Positions 17,675-27,355 of a stretch of DNA of 64,000 bases are shown here, one piece after another; positions within the stretch are counted from its first letter, which is position 1, and every line of letters starts with the position of its first letter. The position numbers and the translations under genes are program-made. The notes under the pieces are model-generated. The model saw only the letters and a program-made list of their open reading frames with translations, did not search any database and was not told the origin of the DNA. The stretch is from Hymenobacter puniceus (GTDB lineage Bacteria > Bacteroidota > Bacteroidia > Cytophagales > Hymenobacteraceae), in the NCBI RefSeq assembly GCF_014333525.1, contig NZ_JACSCX010000004.1, forward strand, positions 416,647-480,646. Reading direction: 5' to 3'.

Positions 17675-18916
17675 ATGAAAATCGGGCTGGCCACACCTAT
17701 TGATATCGAAGTGCTGAGTCCGCACCTAGACCTGGCGGCGGGCACTGTGCCGCCGCAGGGCCTGGGAGGCAGTGCCACTACGCCGCTGGTGCAGGGGCTG
17801 CTGGCGGCGGGCCACACGGTATCGGTGTACACCTTGGGCCGCAATATTCCAACGCCTGTGGTGCTGCGCGGGCCCCACCTCACGGTGTATGTAGGCAACT
17901 TCCGCGCCCGCGCCCGGCAATACTGCCCCGATTTATTTGCGGCGGAAGCAGCCGTTATCCGCCAGTTCATTGACGTGGATCAGCCGGATATCGTGCACGC
18001 GCACTGGGGCTACGAGTTTGCCCTGGGGGCTCTTGAAAGTGGCCGCCCTACCCTTATCACGCTCCACGACGACCCCTGGACCGTGCTGCGCTACCAGCCT
18101 GACCTCTACCGCGTGGTGCGGCTGCTCCTGAAGATGCGGGTGCTGCGCCGGGGCCGACATTTCACGGCTGTTTCGCCTTATCTGGCCGAGGCATTGCGTA
18201 GCAGCACCCGCCACCCAACGGTGGTGCCAAATGCTGTGCTGCCGGGTCCTGGCGGAGTGCGGCCTTTTCCGGTGGGGCCGCAGCGGCGCATCATTTCCGT
18301 TCTCACGGGCTGGTCGGCACGGAAAAATGCCGACACGGCGCTCCGGGCATTTCAGCAGGTGCGGCGGCAGCTGGGCTCCGGCACCGAGTACTGGCTGTTT
18401 GGGCCCGACTACGGCCCTGGAGAAACGGCGGAGCGCTGGGCCCGGGCCCAGGGCCTGGCCGACGGCGTGCATTTTGCCGGGCTGCTCGACCACGAAGCGC
18501 TGCTGCGTGAGCTCCCTGGCTTTGACGTGCTGCTGCACCCGGCCCGCGAGGAGTCTTTCGGGCTGACGCTGGTGGAGGCCATGCAAGCCGGCCTGCCGGT
18601 GGTGGGGGGCGCGCATTCTGGGGCAGTGCCGTGGGTGCTGGCAGAAGGCCAGTGCGGCGTCCTGACGGATATAAATTCCGCTGACGCCACGGCCGCCGCA
18701 CTTGTGCAGCTCCTGACACAGCCCACCTTGTATGAGACGCTCAGTGCCCGGGGTGTGGTGCGGGTGGCCACACAGTTCTCTCAGCAGGCCGTGACAGCCG
18801 CCTACGAGACCTTATACCGCCAAGTGCTGGAGCGGCAGCAGCTGACTTCGCCCCTCCCCCAGCCAATAGCCGCACCCTCTGTTTACCGCCAGCAGGCGGC
18901 TGCCCTACTGCTATGA
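17675..18916 (+). CDS. Glycosyltransferase family 4
   Basis: A GT-B fold retaining transferase of 413 aa. The N-terminal domain begins MKIGLATPIDIEVLSPHL. The C-terminal donor domain shows VLTGWSARKNADTALRAF near 209-226 and the GT4 signature HPAREESFGLTLVEAMQAG near 288-306, with the E-x7-E spacing. The start is the ATG at 17675. The stop overlaps the next start by four bases (ATGA), indicating translational coupling with the Wzy-like gene. The sugar specificity is not readable. Confidence 0.92.
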   Translation: MKIGLATPIDIEVLSPHLDLAAGTVPPQGLGGSATTPLVQGLLAAGHTVSVYTLGRNIPTPVVLRGPHLTVYVGNFRARARQYCPDLFAAEAAVIRQFIDVDQPDIVHAHWGYEFALGALESGRPTLITLHDDPWTVLRYQPDLYRVVRLLLKMRVLRRGRHFTAVSPYLAEALRSSTRHPTVVPNAVLPGPGGVRPFPVGPQRRIISVLTGWSARKNADTALRAFQQVRRQLGSGTEYWLFGPDYGPGETAERWARAQGLADGVHFAGLLDHEALLRELPGFDVLLHPAREESFGLTLVEAMQAGLPVVGGAHSGAVPWVLAEGQCGVLTDINSADATAAALVQLLTQPTLYETLSARGVVRVATQFSQQAVTAAYETLYRQVLERQQLTSPLPQPIAAPSVYRQQAAALLL

Positions 18917-20241
18917 AAATCAACCTCCGCTTTCTTTATCTGCTCGGGATTCTGATTTTGTTTTTCTCGGACCCTATGTTTTCGGATCTGCTCACGGGGC
19001 ATGCCGCCGAAGAAGACACGGGCCCACATCCGGCCCACGACTACAACGTGCTGTACTCGCGCCTGTTCGCGTTTCTGTGCGTGGGCATGAGTGTATTTTA
19101 TTACCGGTATCTGAGCGGAGTGGTCCGGCTGATGTTCTGGGTGGGAGTGGTTGCTACAGGCCTGCTCGCTGCCGAGTCGTACTGGTTCTACGAGACGCCC
19201 ATGGTGTATCCGCACGTGTTTCAGAAGCTGCTGGTGCTGTTTGCCATTCCGGCTTTTTATGGCCTCTACGCCCGCTTCGGCCGCATTACCATAGCCGACA
19301 TCGTGCCGGTAATCTGGCTGGGACTGGCTCTGAACCTGATTTTCATCAATGCAGAAGTGGTGAGCATCGGCGCCTTCCTGGCCCACAACCGGGGCCTCTA
19401 TGCATCCTCGGCGTATCTGCTGATGATACCGCTGCTGCACCATTTCAACACCTATCTGGCGGGCCGCAAAACGCGGCATCTGGCGCTGTTTTTTCTGGCG
19501 GCGTTTGCCATCTTCTTTTTCCAGCACCGCACCGTGTGGGTAACGGCTGGTGCCGCACTAGCGCTGAATGGGCTGCTGGTGATGCGGGCGGCCCCGCGGC
19601 GCCTGGGCGGCCTGGCCCTGCCGGCGCTGCTGGGTGTTCCGCTGCTGCTGTTTTTTCTGACAGCCTCCTTCATTTTTGTGTCATATCCAGAAGTGCTCGA
19701 TAAGCTAGCCGCCAACTTCTCCGACATCGAAAACCACAGCACGCAGGGAACCGGCTCGTGGCGGCTGCTGCAGTTTGAATCGTACTGGCCGTTTGTAGAG
19801 GAAAATCCGCTGCTGGGGATGCGCCTAGCGGGTTTCGAGCTGCCGGTGCAGTTCTACAATCCCGAAAGCCACACCACTTTCTTCGAGGACGGACACGGCC
19901 ACAACCTACACAGCTTCTACCTGGAAATTCCCTTCTATTTCGGGGCGGTAGGCATGTTCCTGTTTGTGCTTCCTCAGCTGAGTCTGGCGTTGCAGCTGGT
20001 TCGCCGCGCCCCTGCGTCGCCTGAGGCGCTTTCCTGGGCGGTGCTTATTGTCACGAGCCTGGTGTACGCCTACTCCTACTGCCTGCCGTCGTTTTTCTTC
20101 GGTTTCATTGGGTTTGGCCTGCTGCGCATTGCGCAGCAGGCGCCCGCCTCGCCTCTCCAACAGGCGCCCTTAACCCAGCGTCCTGCGTCTGCCGCTCCAA
20201 CACCTGCTGCCCCTTCCGTTCCGCTTCCTTTTCCGGTCTGA
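18913..20241 (+). CDS. O-antigen ligase/polymerase-like membrane protein (Wzy/WaaL type)
   Basis: A membrane protein of 442 aa with about ten or more hydrophobic helices. A large extracytoplasmic loop in the second half holds TQGTGSWRLLQFESYWPFV, ENPLLGMRLAG and HGHNLHSFYLEIPFYFG. The HN..HS..LEI element and the preceding R-x3-W are typical of the Wzy_C/O-antigen ligase family. It would polymerise or ligate repeat units in the periplasm. It overlaps the upstream GT4 gene by 4 bp. In a Wzx/Wzc system with no other candidate it is probably the polymerase. Confidence 0.85.
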   Translation: MKINLRFLYLLGILILFFSDPMFSDLLTGHAAEEDTGPHPAHDYNVLYSRLFAFLCVGMSVFYYRYLSGVVRLMFWVGVVATGLLAAESYWFYETPMVYPHVFQKLLVLFAIPAFYGLYARFGRITIADIVPVIWLGLALNLIFINAEVVSIGAFLAHNRGLYASSAYLLMIPLLHHFNTYLAGRKTRHLALFFLAAFAIFFFQHRTVWVTAGAALALNGLLVMRAAPRRLGGLALPALLGVPLLLFFLTASFIFVSYPEVLDKLAANFSDIENHSTQGTGSWRLLQFESYWPFVEENPLLGMRLAGFELPVQFYNPESHTTFFEDGHGHNLHSFYLEIPFYFGAVGMFLFVLPQLSLALQLVRRAPASPEALSWAVLIVTSLVYAYSYCLPSFFFGFIGFGLLRIAQQAPASPLQQAPLTQRPASAAPTPAAPSVPLPFPV

Positions 20242-20244
20242 GCT

Positions 20245-21207
20245 ATGACAACTTCTCCTGTTCCTGCCATCCGGCCTCCCCTGGCCTCGCCGCCCCGGGC
20301 CGCGGTACTTTTCATCATCTTCAACCGGCCCGACGTGACGCTGCAGGTGCTGGCGGCAATCCGGGCGGCCCGCCCGCCCCGCCTCTACGTGGCCGCCGAC
20401 GGCCCCCGCGCCCAGCGCCCCACCGAAGCAGCCACCTGCGCTACGCTGCGCCAGCAGGTGCTGGCGGCTGTAGACTGGCCCTGCACTGTGCAGACGCTGT
20501 TTCGGGAGGAAAACCTGGGCTGCCGCCGGGCCGTGAGTGAAGCCATCAGCTGGTTTTTCGAGCACGAAGAAGCCGGCATCATCCTCGAAGACGACTGCCT
20601 GCCGCACGCCAGCTTTTTCCCTTACTGCGAAGAAATGCTCCAGCACTATGCTCCCGATACGCGGGTGCTGCACATCAGCGGCAGCAACCTGCTGCGGGGC
20701 TGGACCCGCGACCCGGACTACTCCTACTTCTTCTCGCAGTACGTGGGTATCTGGGGCTGGGCCACCTGGCGCCGGGCGTGGCAGCTCTACGATGCCGCCA
20801 CGCCGCTACTGCCTGAGCTGGACCGTAAGGGCTATTTCTGGCGCCGCTTTTTCCATAGCCTGGAGCAGCGCATGGCGTTGCAGCCGCTGTGGGCCACACA
20901 CAACGGCCAGCTCGACACCTGGGACTACCAGTGGGCCTTCACGCTGCTCAGCCAGTCGGGCCTGAGTGTTACGCCGGGCGTGAACCTGATCAGCAACATT
21001 GGTTTCGGCAGCCAGGCCACGCATACCCACAACGTGGGGCACCCCTGGGCCAACCTGCCCACCCAGCCTATGCAACTGCCGCTGCGGCACCCCGCTTTCA
21101 TGATGCGCGACACACTTGCTGACTACCGGCAATGGCGCTCCATGCTGCGCGACAAAGCCGTGGCCCGGGTGCGCCAGCTGGCCGCCGTTTTTTCCGTGAC
21201 GCTTTAA
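20245..21207 (+). CDS. GT-A type glycosyltransferase (HlpA-like family)
   Basis: A soluble sugar transferase of 320 aa. The start resembles nucleotide-sugar transferases (AAVLFIIFNRPDVTLQVL), and the metal-binding motif is EDDC at 115-118 (GIILEDDCLPHASFF). Conserved WGWATWRRAW near 171-180 is characteristic of proteins often annotated as hemolytic protein HlpA-like or sugar-nucleotide transferases in EPS loci. It starts 4 bp after the Wzy-like stop, so it is co-transcribed. Confidence 0.82.
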   Translation: MTTSPVPAIRPPLASPPRAAVLFIIFNRPDVTLQVLAAIRAARPPRLYVAADGPRAQRPTEAATCATLRQQVLAAVDWPCTVQTLFREENLGCRRAVSEAISWFFEHEEAGIILEDDCLPHASFFPYCEEMLQHYAPDTRVLHISGSNLLRGWTRDPDYSYFFSQYVGIWGWATWRRAWQLYDAATPLLPELDRKGYFWRRFFHSLEQRMALQPLWATHNGQLDTWDYQWAFTLLSQSGLSVTPGVNLISNIGFGSQATHTHNVGHPWANLPTQPMQLPLRHPAFMMRDTLADYRQWRSMLRDKAVARVRQLAAVFSVTL

Positions 21208-21240
21208 GTCTTCTTTCTTTATCCATCCACTTTCCTTGCC

Positions 21241-22239
21241 ATGGCTGCTCTCCAACTCTCCATCATCGTTCCGACCTACAACCGCCTGCCCGATCTGCAG
21301 CGGGTGTTGGGGCAGCTGCAGCGCATGTTGCGCCCGCCGGGTTTGAGCCTGGAAATTCTGGTCAGTGACAACTCCACCGAAAACGACACCCAGGAGTGGT
21401 TTGCGCGCGAACAGCCGGCCGGCATGGCCTACCACCGCAATGCGCGCAACCTCGGCCAGTACAACAACTGCAACCTGGCCATTCGCCGGGCCCAGGGCGA
21501 GTGGGTGCAGATTCTGCACGACGACGATGAAATAACCCCGGACTACCTGTATGCTCTGCAGCCCTACCTCACCGACCCCGGCCTGGTGCTGGTGACGGGC
21601 CGCAGCATCTTTGTGGGCACCAACGCTGCGCAGGTGCAGCAACAGCACGACCTGCGCCTGCAGCAGCTGAACTTCACATACCCAAGCCGGCTCGATGGGC
21701 GGCAGCTGTTCACCCAAACGCTGCAGCTGGGCTGCCCCTTCATCATTTCGCACTCCCTGATGCGCCGCGAGGCCGTGCTGGCGGCGGGCAGCTTCAAGGA
21801 GCAGCTGCGCTACACCGGCGACTTTGATCTGTGGCTGCGCATGATGATGCGCGGCGACTTTCAGGTGGTTGATGCTGTGATGGGCAACTACCACCTGCAT
21901 CCGGGCAACCAGATTTCCACCCGCTCCACGCGCTGGGCCATGTACACGGAAAGCTACTGCCATGCGCTCTACTACCTGGCCCCTCTGCAGCACTACGACC
22001 CGGCCGGCGCAGCTGCCTTTCGCCAGACGCTTTCCAGGGAAGTATCCAAACTGCGTTTTATCTCGGGGCAGCTGCTGCACAACCGCAGCCTGAGCCGGCG
22101 CCTCGATACGCTGCTACAGCGCCACCAGCTCCACCCTCGCACCACGCCGTCGTCGTTGCCCTACATGCTGCTCAATGCCTTGCCTGCCGACCTGGGCGGC
22201 CAGCTCTACCGGGGCCTGATGAGCGCGCTGCCCGCTTAA
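21241..22239 (+). CDS. Glycosyltransferase family 2
   Basis: An inverting GT-A transferase of 332 aa. The N-terminal SIIVPTYNRLPDLQRVL is the classic GT2 opening, VSDNSTENDT lies near 41-50, and the metal-binding Asp triplet is at 94-96 (ILHDDDEITPDY). FDLWLRMMMRGDFQVVD near 198 corresponds to the acceptor-binding D-x-D-L-W region. It has no membrane segments. It is tightly packed between two other glycosyltransferase genes of the plus arm. Confidence 0.92.
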   Translation: MAALQLSIIVPTYNRLPDLQRVLGQLQRMLRPPGLSLEILVSDNSTENDTQEWFAREQPAGMAYHRNARNLGQYNNCNLAIRRAQGEWVQILHDDDEITPDYLYALQPYLTDPGLVLVTGRSIFVGTNAAQVQQQHDLRLQQLNFTYPSRLDGRQLFTQTLQLGCPFIISHSLMRREAVLAAGSFKEQLRYTGDFDLWLRMMMRGDFQVVDAVMGNYHLHPGNQISTRSTRWAMYTESYCHALYYLAPLQHYDPAGAAAFRQTLSREVSKLRFISGQLLHNRSLSRRLDTLLQRHQLHPRTTPSSLPYMLLNALPADLGGQLYRGLMSALPA

Positions 22240-22284
22240 TAAGCCGTTTTCCTTTCGTTTTCGCTGTTTTTCAGGTTGCGCGCT

Positions 22285-23124
22285 ATGCTTTACATCGTCA
22301 TTCCGGTTTTCAACCGCCTTGCTTACACCCGAGCCTGCCTGGATTCACTACGCCAGCAGTCAACCCAGGACTTCAGTACCATTGTTGTAGATGATGGGTC
22401 CACTGATGGCACAGCCGCCGCACTGGCTGCCGACTATCCGGAGGTAACCGTGCTGCCGGGCACTGGCTCATTGTTCTGGACGGCCGGCGTAAACCTGGGT
22501 TTGCGCCATGCACTTGACCAGGGTGCCAGCTGGCTGATGACTATGAACAACGATGTGGTGGCGTATCCCGACTTCGTGGCCCAGATGATGGCAGCTGCCA
22601 CCAGCCGTCCGCCGGCCTTGTATGGTGCTTTTGAGTTGGATGCGCGTACGCAGGAGCCTATCTATGCCGGCGGCTGGCTGAACTGGCGCACCGGCAGTTT
22701 CCGGCGCCTGCTCGATGAAATACCAGCCAGCCAGCGCCACGGCCAGCGCCCCACCGAATATCTGCCCGGCCGGGGGCTGCTAATCCCGCGGGTGGTGTTT
22801 GAGCGCATCGGGCTGTTTGCGGCCGAGCTGCTGCCCCACTACTACGCCGACTACGACTTTACGCATCAGGCCCGGCTGGCTGGGTTTGAAGTGTACCTGA
22901 ACTTCGACGCCCGCCTGGGCACCTACCCAGACGAAAGTGGCGACCAGCAAAACCGGCAGCACCGGACACTGCGCAACTATTATCAGCATTTGTTCAGCAT
23001 TCGGGGCGGGGCCAACCTACGGGACTTCACGCAGTTTGCACGGCGCAACTGCCCGCCGCGCGACCTGCCGCTATGCCTGCTCACTGGCTACTCACGCCGG
23101 CTGGTTGGCTATTTTCTACGGTAG
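22285..23124 (+). CDS. Glycosyltransferase family 2 (rhamnosyltransferase-like)
   Basis: A GT2 enzyme of 279 aa. Motifs are YIVIPVFNRLAYTRACL (3-19), VVDDGSTDGT (34-43), FWTAGVNLGLRHA (64-76) and the metal-binding TMNNDV around Asp90. The FWTAGVN and NNDV pattern resembles the WbbL/rhamnosyltransferase-like branch, but the sugar is not certain. I chose the ATG at 22285; an in-frame TTG lies 9 bp upstream. It is the last transferase of the plus arm and is followed by a long AT-rich gap. Confidence 0.9.
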   Translation: MLYIVIPVFNRLAYTRACLDSLRQQSTQDFSTIVVDDGSTDGTAAALAADYPEVTVLPGTGSLFWTAGVNLGLRHALDQGASWLMTMNNDVVAYPDFVAQMMAAATSRPPALYGAFELDARTQEPIYAGGWLNWRTGSFRRLLDEIPASQRHGQRPTEYLPGRGLLIPRVVFERIGLFAAELLPHYYADYDFTHQARLAGFEVYLNFDARLGTYPDESGDQQNRQHRTLRNYYQHLFSIRGGANLRDFTQFARRNCPPRDLPLCLLTGYSRRLVGYFLR

Positions 23125-23703
23125 CATCTCATTGCTGATGCTGGCGGCAGCGGGCTGGCTAACGCTGACTGTGAGGCGAGCTAGTTGCTTTTAGACATAA
23201 TGAGTGGCGTATTACCGGCGAAAAAGCGGACGTCAGACTCTCATTTCAGCGCGGTTTACGCTTGTGCGCAATGCAGTATTTGTCTTCATATTCAATGATT
23301 TGCCTACCCTAATGCTTTAATTTCTGTACATGATTTTGTCCTGACTACCAGTGCCGCTTTCCGCGCAGCAGAAGTTGAACCAACGAATACGGATTGTCAA
23401 TCTTTACCAGCAATAATTCAACCCTCATTGGGCTACTCCCTGAAATTCCTATTCAGCAGAAAAATATTTCAACTATTTCAACGGCATAATTCAATTTTAT
23501 ACAATTCCTCAACTATCATCGATTCCTAGTAGATACATGATTTTTCTAATGCATGAACTTATATATACGATTCATATGTATGCTATTACTACGGCATTAC
23601 GGGCTTTTATGAATAGCAGCCTGTAAGACGATATGAGTTTTCTTGTTTAACTTTGCCGTAGTAGAAACATCCTTTTCGTCCTTTCACATCTTAAAAAGTG
23701 CAA
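23125..23703. other. AT-rich spacer, about 580 bp, before the beta-helix gene
   Basis: The base composition drops sharply (for example 23460-23620), and no frame looks coding. It probably ends the glycosyltransferase operon and carries the promoter of the secreted beta-helix protein. The only recognisable signal is the TAACTTTG box at 23648-23655. Confidence 0.6.
23648..23655 (+). promoter_or_regulatory. Bacteroidota-type -7 box TAACTTTG
   Basis: It matches the TAnnTTTG -7 consensus of the Bacteroidota housekeeping sigma factor and lies 49 bp before the ATG at 23704. A matching TTTG -33 element at the usual spacing is not evident, so the assignment is tentative. Confidence 0.4.
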
Positions 23704-26049
23704 ATGCTGAAGAAAAAGAAATTAGGATTGTCTGCCTCTATGCAGACATACGTGTCGTTGGTTGTGTTGCTCTTTTTCACCACGTTTTGCGTCCAAGCTC
23801 AATCAGACGGCGGCCTGACTGGCCTGACGGCCAGCGCGCCCATCAACCTGACCGGCCAGAGCAACCGGGTGATTGAAAATCTGGTGATTACCAACTTCTC
23901 AACCACGCCGGCCATCAAGCTCACCAACTGCTCTAATATCACCATTCGGCGGGTATCGTTGCGCAACGGCCAGAAGCTAGGCGTTGACCTTTATGGCTGC
24001 TCGAACATCACCATCGAAGACTCGTACTTCGAAAACCTGATTGGGGGCATCTATTCCCAGAACGGTACGGGCGGCATGGTAGTGCGCCACAACAACTTTA
24101 AAAACATGAACATGGCGGACGCCCGCGGGCAGTTCATCCAGTTCAATAACTGCACCGGTGCCGGCAACGTCATCGAGTACAACTACGGGCTGAACATTGC
24201 GGGCCAGAGCAATCCGGAAGACGCCATCAACATGTTCATGACCAGCGGTACGCCCACCAGCCCGCTGATGATCCGCTACAACTACATCAATGGTGGTGGC
24301 CCCAGCCCGTCGGGTGGTGGTATTCTGGTAGGTGACACTGGCGGCTCTTACTGCACCATTGAAAGCAACGTTGTTATCAACCCCGGCCAGTATGGCATTG
24401 CCAACACGGGCGGTACCGGCAACAAAATTCTTAACAACATAGTATTCGGCCGTCAGCAGAGCTTCACGAACGTGGGCATCTACCTGTGGGGCGGTCCGCG
24501 GGCAGTGGAAAACTCCACCGTAACCGGCAACAAGGTGTTCTGGGTGAACAGCGCCGGTCAGCAAAACCCTTTCTGGACGCTGAACACGCCTGGCCTGGTA
24601 CAGAACAACAACAGCTGGGGCGACGCATCCATTACAGCTAGCTATCCGGCTCCCGCTGGTGCTGGTATCCGCCTGAATGGTACCAGCGCCCCCGCTCCTA
24701 CGCCAGCTCCTGCACCGGCTCCGGCCCCAACTCCGGCTCCGGCCCCCGCTCCTACGCCTACCACTCCGGTAGCCGGCACGGGCGCACTCTACCGTGCCAT
24801 TAACTTCAACGGCAGCGCCACCAGCATTGATGGCAACAACTGGGAAGGCGACAACGCTCCGAACATAACGCACAACGGGCAGCGGTTCAGCAACAACAAC
24901 GTTGCCCTGAACCCCGCTACCGACGCCGCCCGCACCAGCATGATTCGCTCGTCGATTTACAGCAACGCATTGCAGCTCACAGTAGGCAACGTACCTGCCG
25001 GCCAGTATGCCGTGTATGCCTACGTTTGGGAAGACAACTTCGCAGGCATTGTGAACCTGAACGTACAGGGCCAGCGCGTGCTCAGCAACTTCAATACGGG
25101 TTCGGCTGGTAGCTGGCAGCGGATTGGCCCGTTCGCCGCTACGGTAGGCACCAACGGCCAGCTCCAGCTCACCTCTTCGGGTGGCGACCTGAACATTTCG
25201 GGTCTGGAAATCCGCACGGCTGGCACAACTGGCACGACGCCAACCGCACCAGCTCCTACAGCCAACGTAGCACCCCGCGCCCAGCTGACTACCTCGGCTT
25301 CGACCCTGACGGCGGGCGGCAGCGTAACGCTGACAGCCACGGCCTCAGACACCGATGGCTCGGTTAGCAAGGTGGAGTTCTTCCAGGGCACAACTAAGCT
25401 AGGCGAAGACACAAGCGCTCCGTACACCTTCACCTGGAGCAACGTAGCCGCCGGCTCGTACTCGCTCACGGCTAAGGCTACCGACAACAGCAACGCCAGC
25501 GCCGCCTCGGCAGCAGTCGGCCTCACTGTAACGGCTCCGGCCCCGGTTGCTCCGGCTTTCTACCGCGCCATAAACGTGGGCGGCAGCGCCACTACGCTGG
25601 ATGGCAAAGCCTTCGGAGCTGGCAACAGCGCTAATTTCTCGGTAGTATCCGGCAGCCCGTTCACGGCCAACAACGTTGCCCTGACGCCTGCCACCGACGC
25701 CACCCGGGCCAGCGTGATTCGCTCTTCGGTATGGAGCCGCAACCTGGACGTGCGCATGACGGCCGTACCGAATGGCACCTACGAGGTGTACCTGTATGTG
25801 TGGGAAGACAACTTCGCTACCACATACAACATGGCAATCAATGGCCAGACCGTCGTATCGAACCGCAACAGCGGCTCGGCCGGCAACTGGGCTAAGATTG
25901 GTCCGTTCGTCACTAGCGTAACCAACGGTACCATTGCCGTAACTTCTACGGGCGGCGACGCCAACCTGTCGGGCATTGAAGTACACACCCGGCCCGCAGC
26001 CCGCACTGCCAGCGCTACTACTACCACTTCAACCGGCGCAGGCCAGTAG
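23704..26049 (+). CDS. Secreted right-handed beta-helix protein with two malectin-like domains and an Ig-like domain
   Basis: A 781-aa exported protein. There is a signal peptide at about 1-33 (VSLVVLLFFTTFCVQAQ). Residues 34-320 are rich in short N/T/I repeats (ITNCSNITIRRV, NITIEDSYFENL), typical of a parallel beta-helix as in polysaccharide lyases. A Pro/Ala/Thr linker follows at about 328-358. A malectin-like carbohydrate-binding domain lies at about 360-508, an Ig-like domain at about 519-612 (GSVSKVEFFQGTTKLGED) and a second malectin-like copy at about 616-762. No T9SS sorting domain is seen at the C-terminus. Its place in the EPS locus suggests binding, trimming or epimerising the polymer. 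I chose the ATG at 23704 over the GTG at 23698. Confidence 0.85.
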   Translation: MLKKKKLGLSASMQTYVSLVVLLFFTTFCVQAQSDGGLTGLTASAPINLTGQSNRVIENLVITNFSTTPAIKLTNCSNITIRRVSLRNGQKLGVDLYGCSNITIEDSYFENLIGGIYSQNGTGGMVVRHNNFKNMNMADARGQFIQFNNCTGAGNVIEYNYGLNIAGQSNPEDAINMFMTSGTPTSPLMIRYNYINGGGPSPSGGGILVGDTGGSYCTIESNVVINPGQYGIANTGGTGNKILNNIVFGRQQSFTNVGIYLWGGPRAVENSTVTGNKVFWVNSAGQQNPFWTLNTPGLVQNNNSWGDASITASYPAPAGAGIRLNGTSAPAPTPAPAPAPAPTPAPAPAPTPTTPVAGTGALYRAINFNGSATSIDGNNWEGDNAPNITHNGQRFSNNNVALNPATDAARTSMIRSSIYSNALQLTVGNVPAGQYAVYAYVWEDNFAGIVNLNVQGQRVLSNFNTGSAGSWQRIGPFAATVGTNGQLQLTSSGGDLNISGLEIRTAGTTGTTPTAPAPTANVAPRAQLTTSASTLTAGGSVTLTATASDTDGSVSKVEFFQGTTKLGEDTSAPYTFTWSNVAAGSYSLTAKATDNSNASAASAAVGLTVTAPAPVAPAFYRAINVGGSATTLDGKAFGAGNSANFSVVSGSPFTANNVALTPATDATRASVIRSSVWSRNLDVRMTAVPNGTYEVYLYVWEDNFATTYNMAINGQTVVSNRNSGSAGNWAKIGPFVTSVTNGTIAVTSTGGDANLSGIEVHTRPAARTASATTTTSTGAGQ

Positions 26050-26070
26050 CAGCAACATCGTTTCTGCCAC

Positions 26071-26140
26071 GCACGCAAATGTCGTCAACAAAAACGCCCG
26101 GCCGTATGGTCGGGCGTTTTTGTTGACGACACTTGCGTGC
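26071..26140. terminator. Long bidirectional terminator between the two EPS arms
   Basis: Arms 26071-26100 and 26111-26140 pair over 30 bp with one mismatch. The core is ACGCCCG/CGGGCGT, with A5 and T5 runs inside the stem. It lies in the convergent gap 21 bp past the beta-helix stop and 12 bp past the GT4 stop, so it can serve both strands. Confidence 0.9.
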
Positions 26141-26152
26141 TAGTGGTGTTTG

Positions 26153-27355
26153 CTATAACAAGTACTGGTCGGCCATGCGGCTAAGTGACTTTTTAGCGGA
26201 AAACTTCTTTTTGTAGAAGGCAAATGCCTTGGTTCGCCAGTCTTCCAGGCGCCCGTCCTGTTTCATGGCATGCATTTCCAGCAGCGCTTCATCGAAACGC
26301 TCGGTGTCGGGGTTGATCCAGAAGCCATAGTTTTCGGCGGGGTTGTCGGGCCGAAAGTCGTTCATGCCCCAGCCTTCGTACAGAATAACAGGCACTTTGC
26401 AGGCAATGGCCTGCAGAATAACATTGCCGAGGCCTTCCCAGTGTGAGGAAAAAATAAAGCCATCGGAAGCCCAGAACACTTTGGGCAGGTAGTCGATGTA
26501 GTCAAGAAATATTACGTGCTGCTCGATGCCCAGTTTTTGCACGTAGGCGCGTTCCTGGGGCAGGTTTTCGCCGGTGCCGCGGTGCAGAAATACCAGGTTC
26601 GGCAACCGGTCCTTCACCCGCGCCACGGCCTCAAATATTTCGTTGTGGCACTTCTTGTCGTTGCAGGTTCCCACGGTCAGCACCACAAAGGCGTCGGGCG
26701 CAATACCTATTTCCTGGCGTGCGGCAGCCATCTGCTCGGGTGTCGGGGGCCGAAACTCGTTTTCATCAATCCAGTTGTAGACGATGGTGGTAGGATTGTG
26801 GAAATGCTCACGCTCCACCGTCTGCACCGACTCGCCAATAGCCACGTGCCGCACATCCAGTACATGCGTGGCCAGCCAGCGGTGGAACGTGCGCTTCAGG
26901 CGCAGGTAAGGCCCGTATTGGAAATACACATCGTGGTGCGTATGCACAATGCGCGCCTTGGGAAAAGCCAGCCGGATGGCCAGGCAATGCCAGATAAACA
27001 GGCCCTCCAGATGCAGGTGCACCACATCTGCCGGATGTTGGCGCAGATACCGGTAGAGCTCAATAAATGAGCCCAGGTTGCGGCGGGCGGGCAAATGCTC
27101 TACCGGGTAGCCGGCCCGGGCCAGCGTTGGGGCATACGGCCCAAATTCCGGCCCACGGGCTACAATGGACCCGTGCAGGCCCCGCGACTCGAAGTATTCC
27201 TTGGCATCATACACCATTACCTCGGCGCCGGAGTAGCGCAGTTCCCACAGCAAATGCAACAGGCGGTGAGTAGGTGGCTGCTGAACGACAGTGGCTGGGG
27301 CAAGACTTTCCGGCTCAGATAAAACCGGAGCAGAAGGATACGTTAGGGTTTCCAT
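26153..27355 (-). CDS. Glycosyltransferase family 4
   Basis: A GT-B transferase of 400 aa from the ATG at 27355 (METLTYPSAPVLSEP); the frame continues upstream only to a TTG. The N-terminal half has HLLWELRYSGAEVMVYDA and VHTHHDVYFQYGPYLRLKR. The donor half has VVLTVGTCNDKKCHNEIFEAV and the GT4-type EGLGNVILQAIACKVPVILYEG. It is the last gene of the minus arm, 240 bp below the preceding GT4, so it may have its own promoter in the AT-rich gap at 27.42-27.53 kb. Confidence 0.9.
   Translation of the reverse strand: METLTYPSAPVLSEPESLAPATVVQQPPTHRLLHLLWELRYSGAEVMVYDAKEYFESRGLHGSIVARGPEFGPYAPTLARAGYPVEHLPARRNLGSFIELYRYLRQHPADVVHLHLEGLFIWHCLAIRLAFPKARIVHTHHDVYFQYGPYLRLKRTFHRWLATHVLDVRHVAIGESVQTVEREHFHNPTTIVYNWIDENEFRPPTPEQMAAARQEIGIAPDAFVVLTVGTCNDKKCHNEIFEAVARVKDRLPNLVFLHRGTGENLPQERAYVQKLGIEQHVIFLDYIDYLPKVFWASDGFIFSSHWEGLGNVILQAIACKVPVILYEGWGMNDFRPDNPAENYGFWINPDTERFDEALLEMHAMKQDGRLEDWRTKAFAFYKKKFSAKKSLSRMADQYLL

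Noticed and set aside
20806..22080. Open minus-strand frame of over 420 codons across two glycosyltransferase genes
   Set aside because: It crosses two real genes and their spacer with a Gln/His/Arg-rich, motif-free product, so it is a composition shadow.
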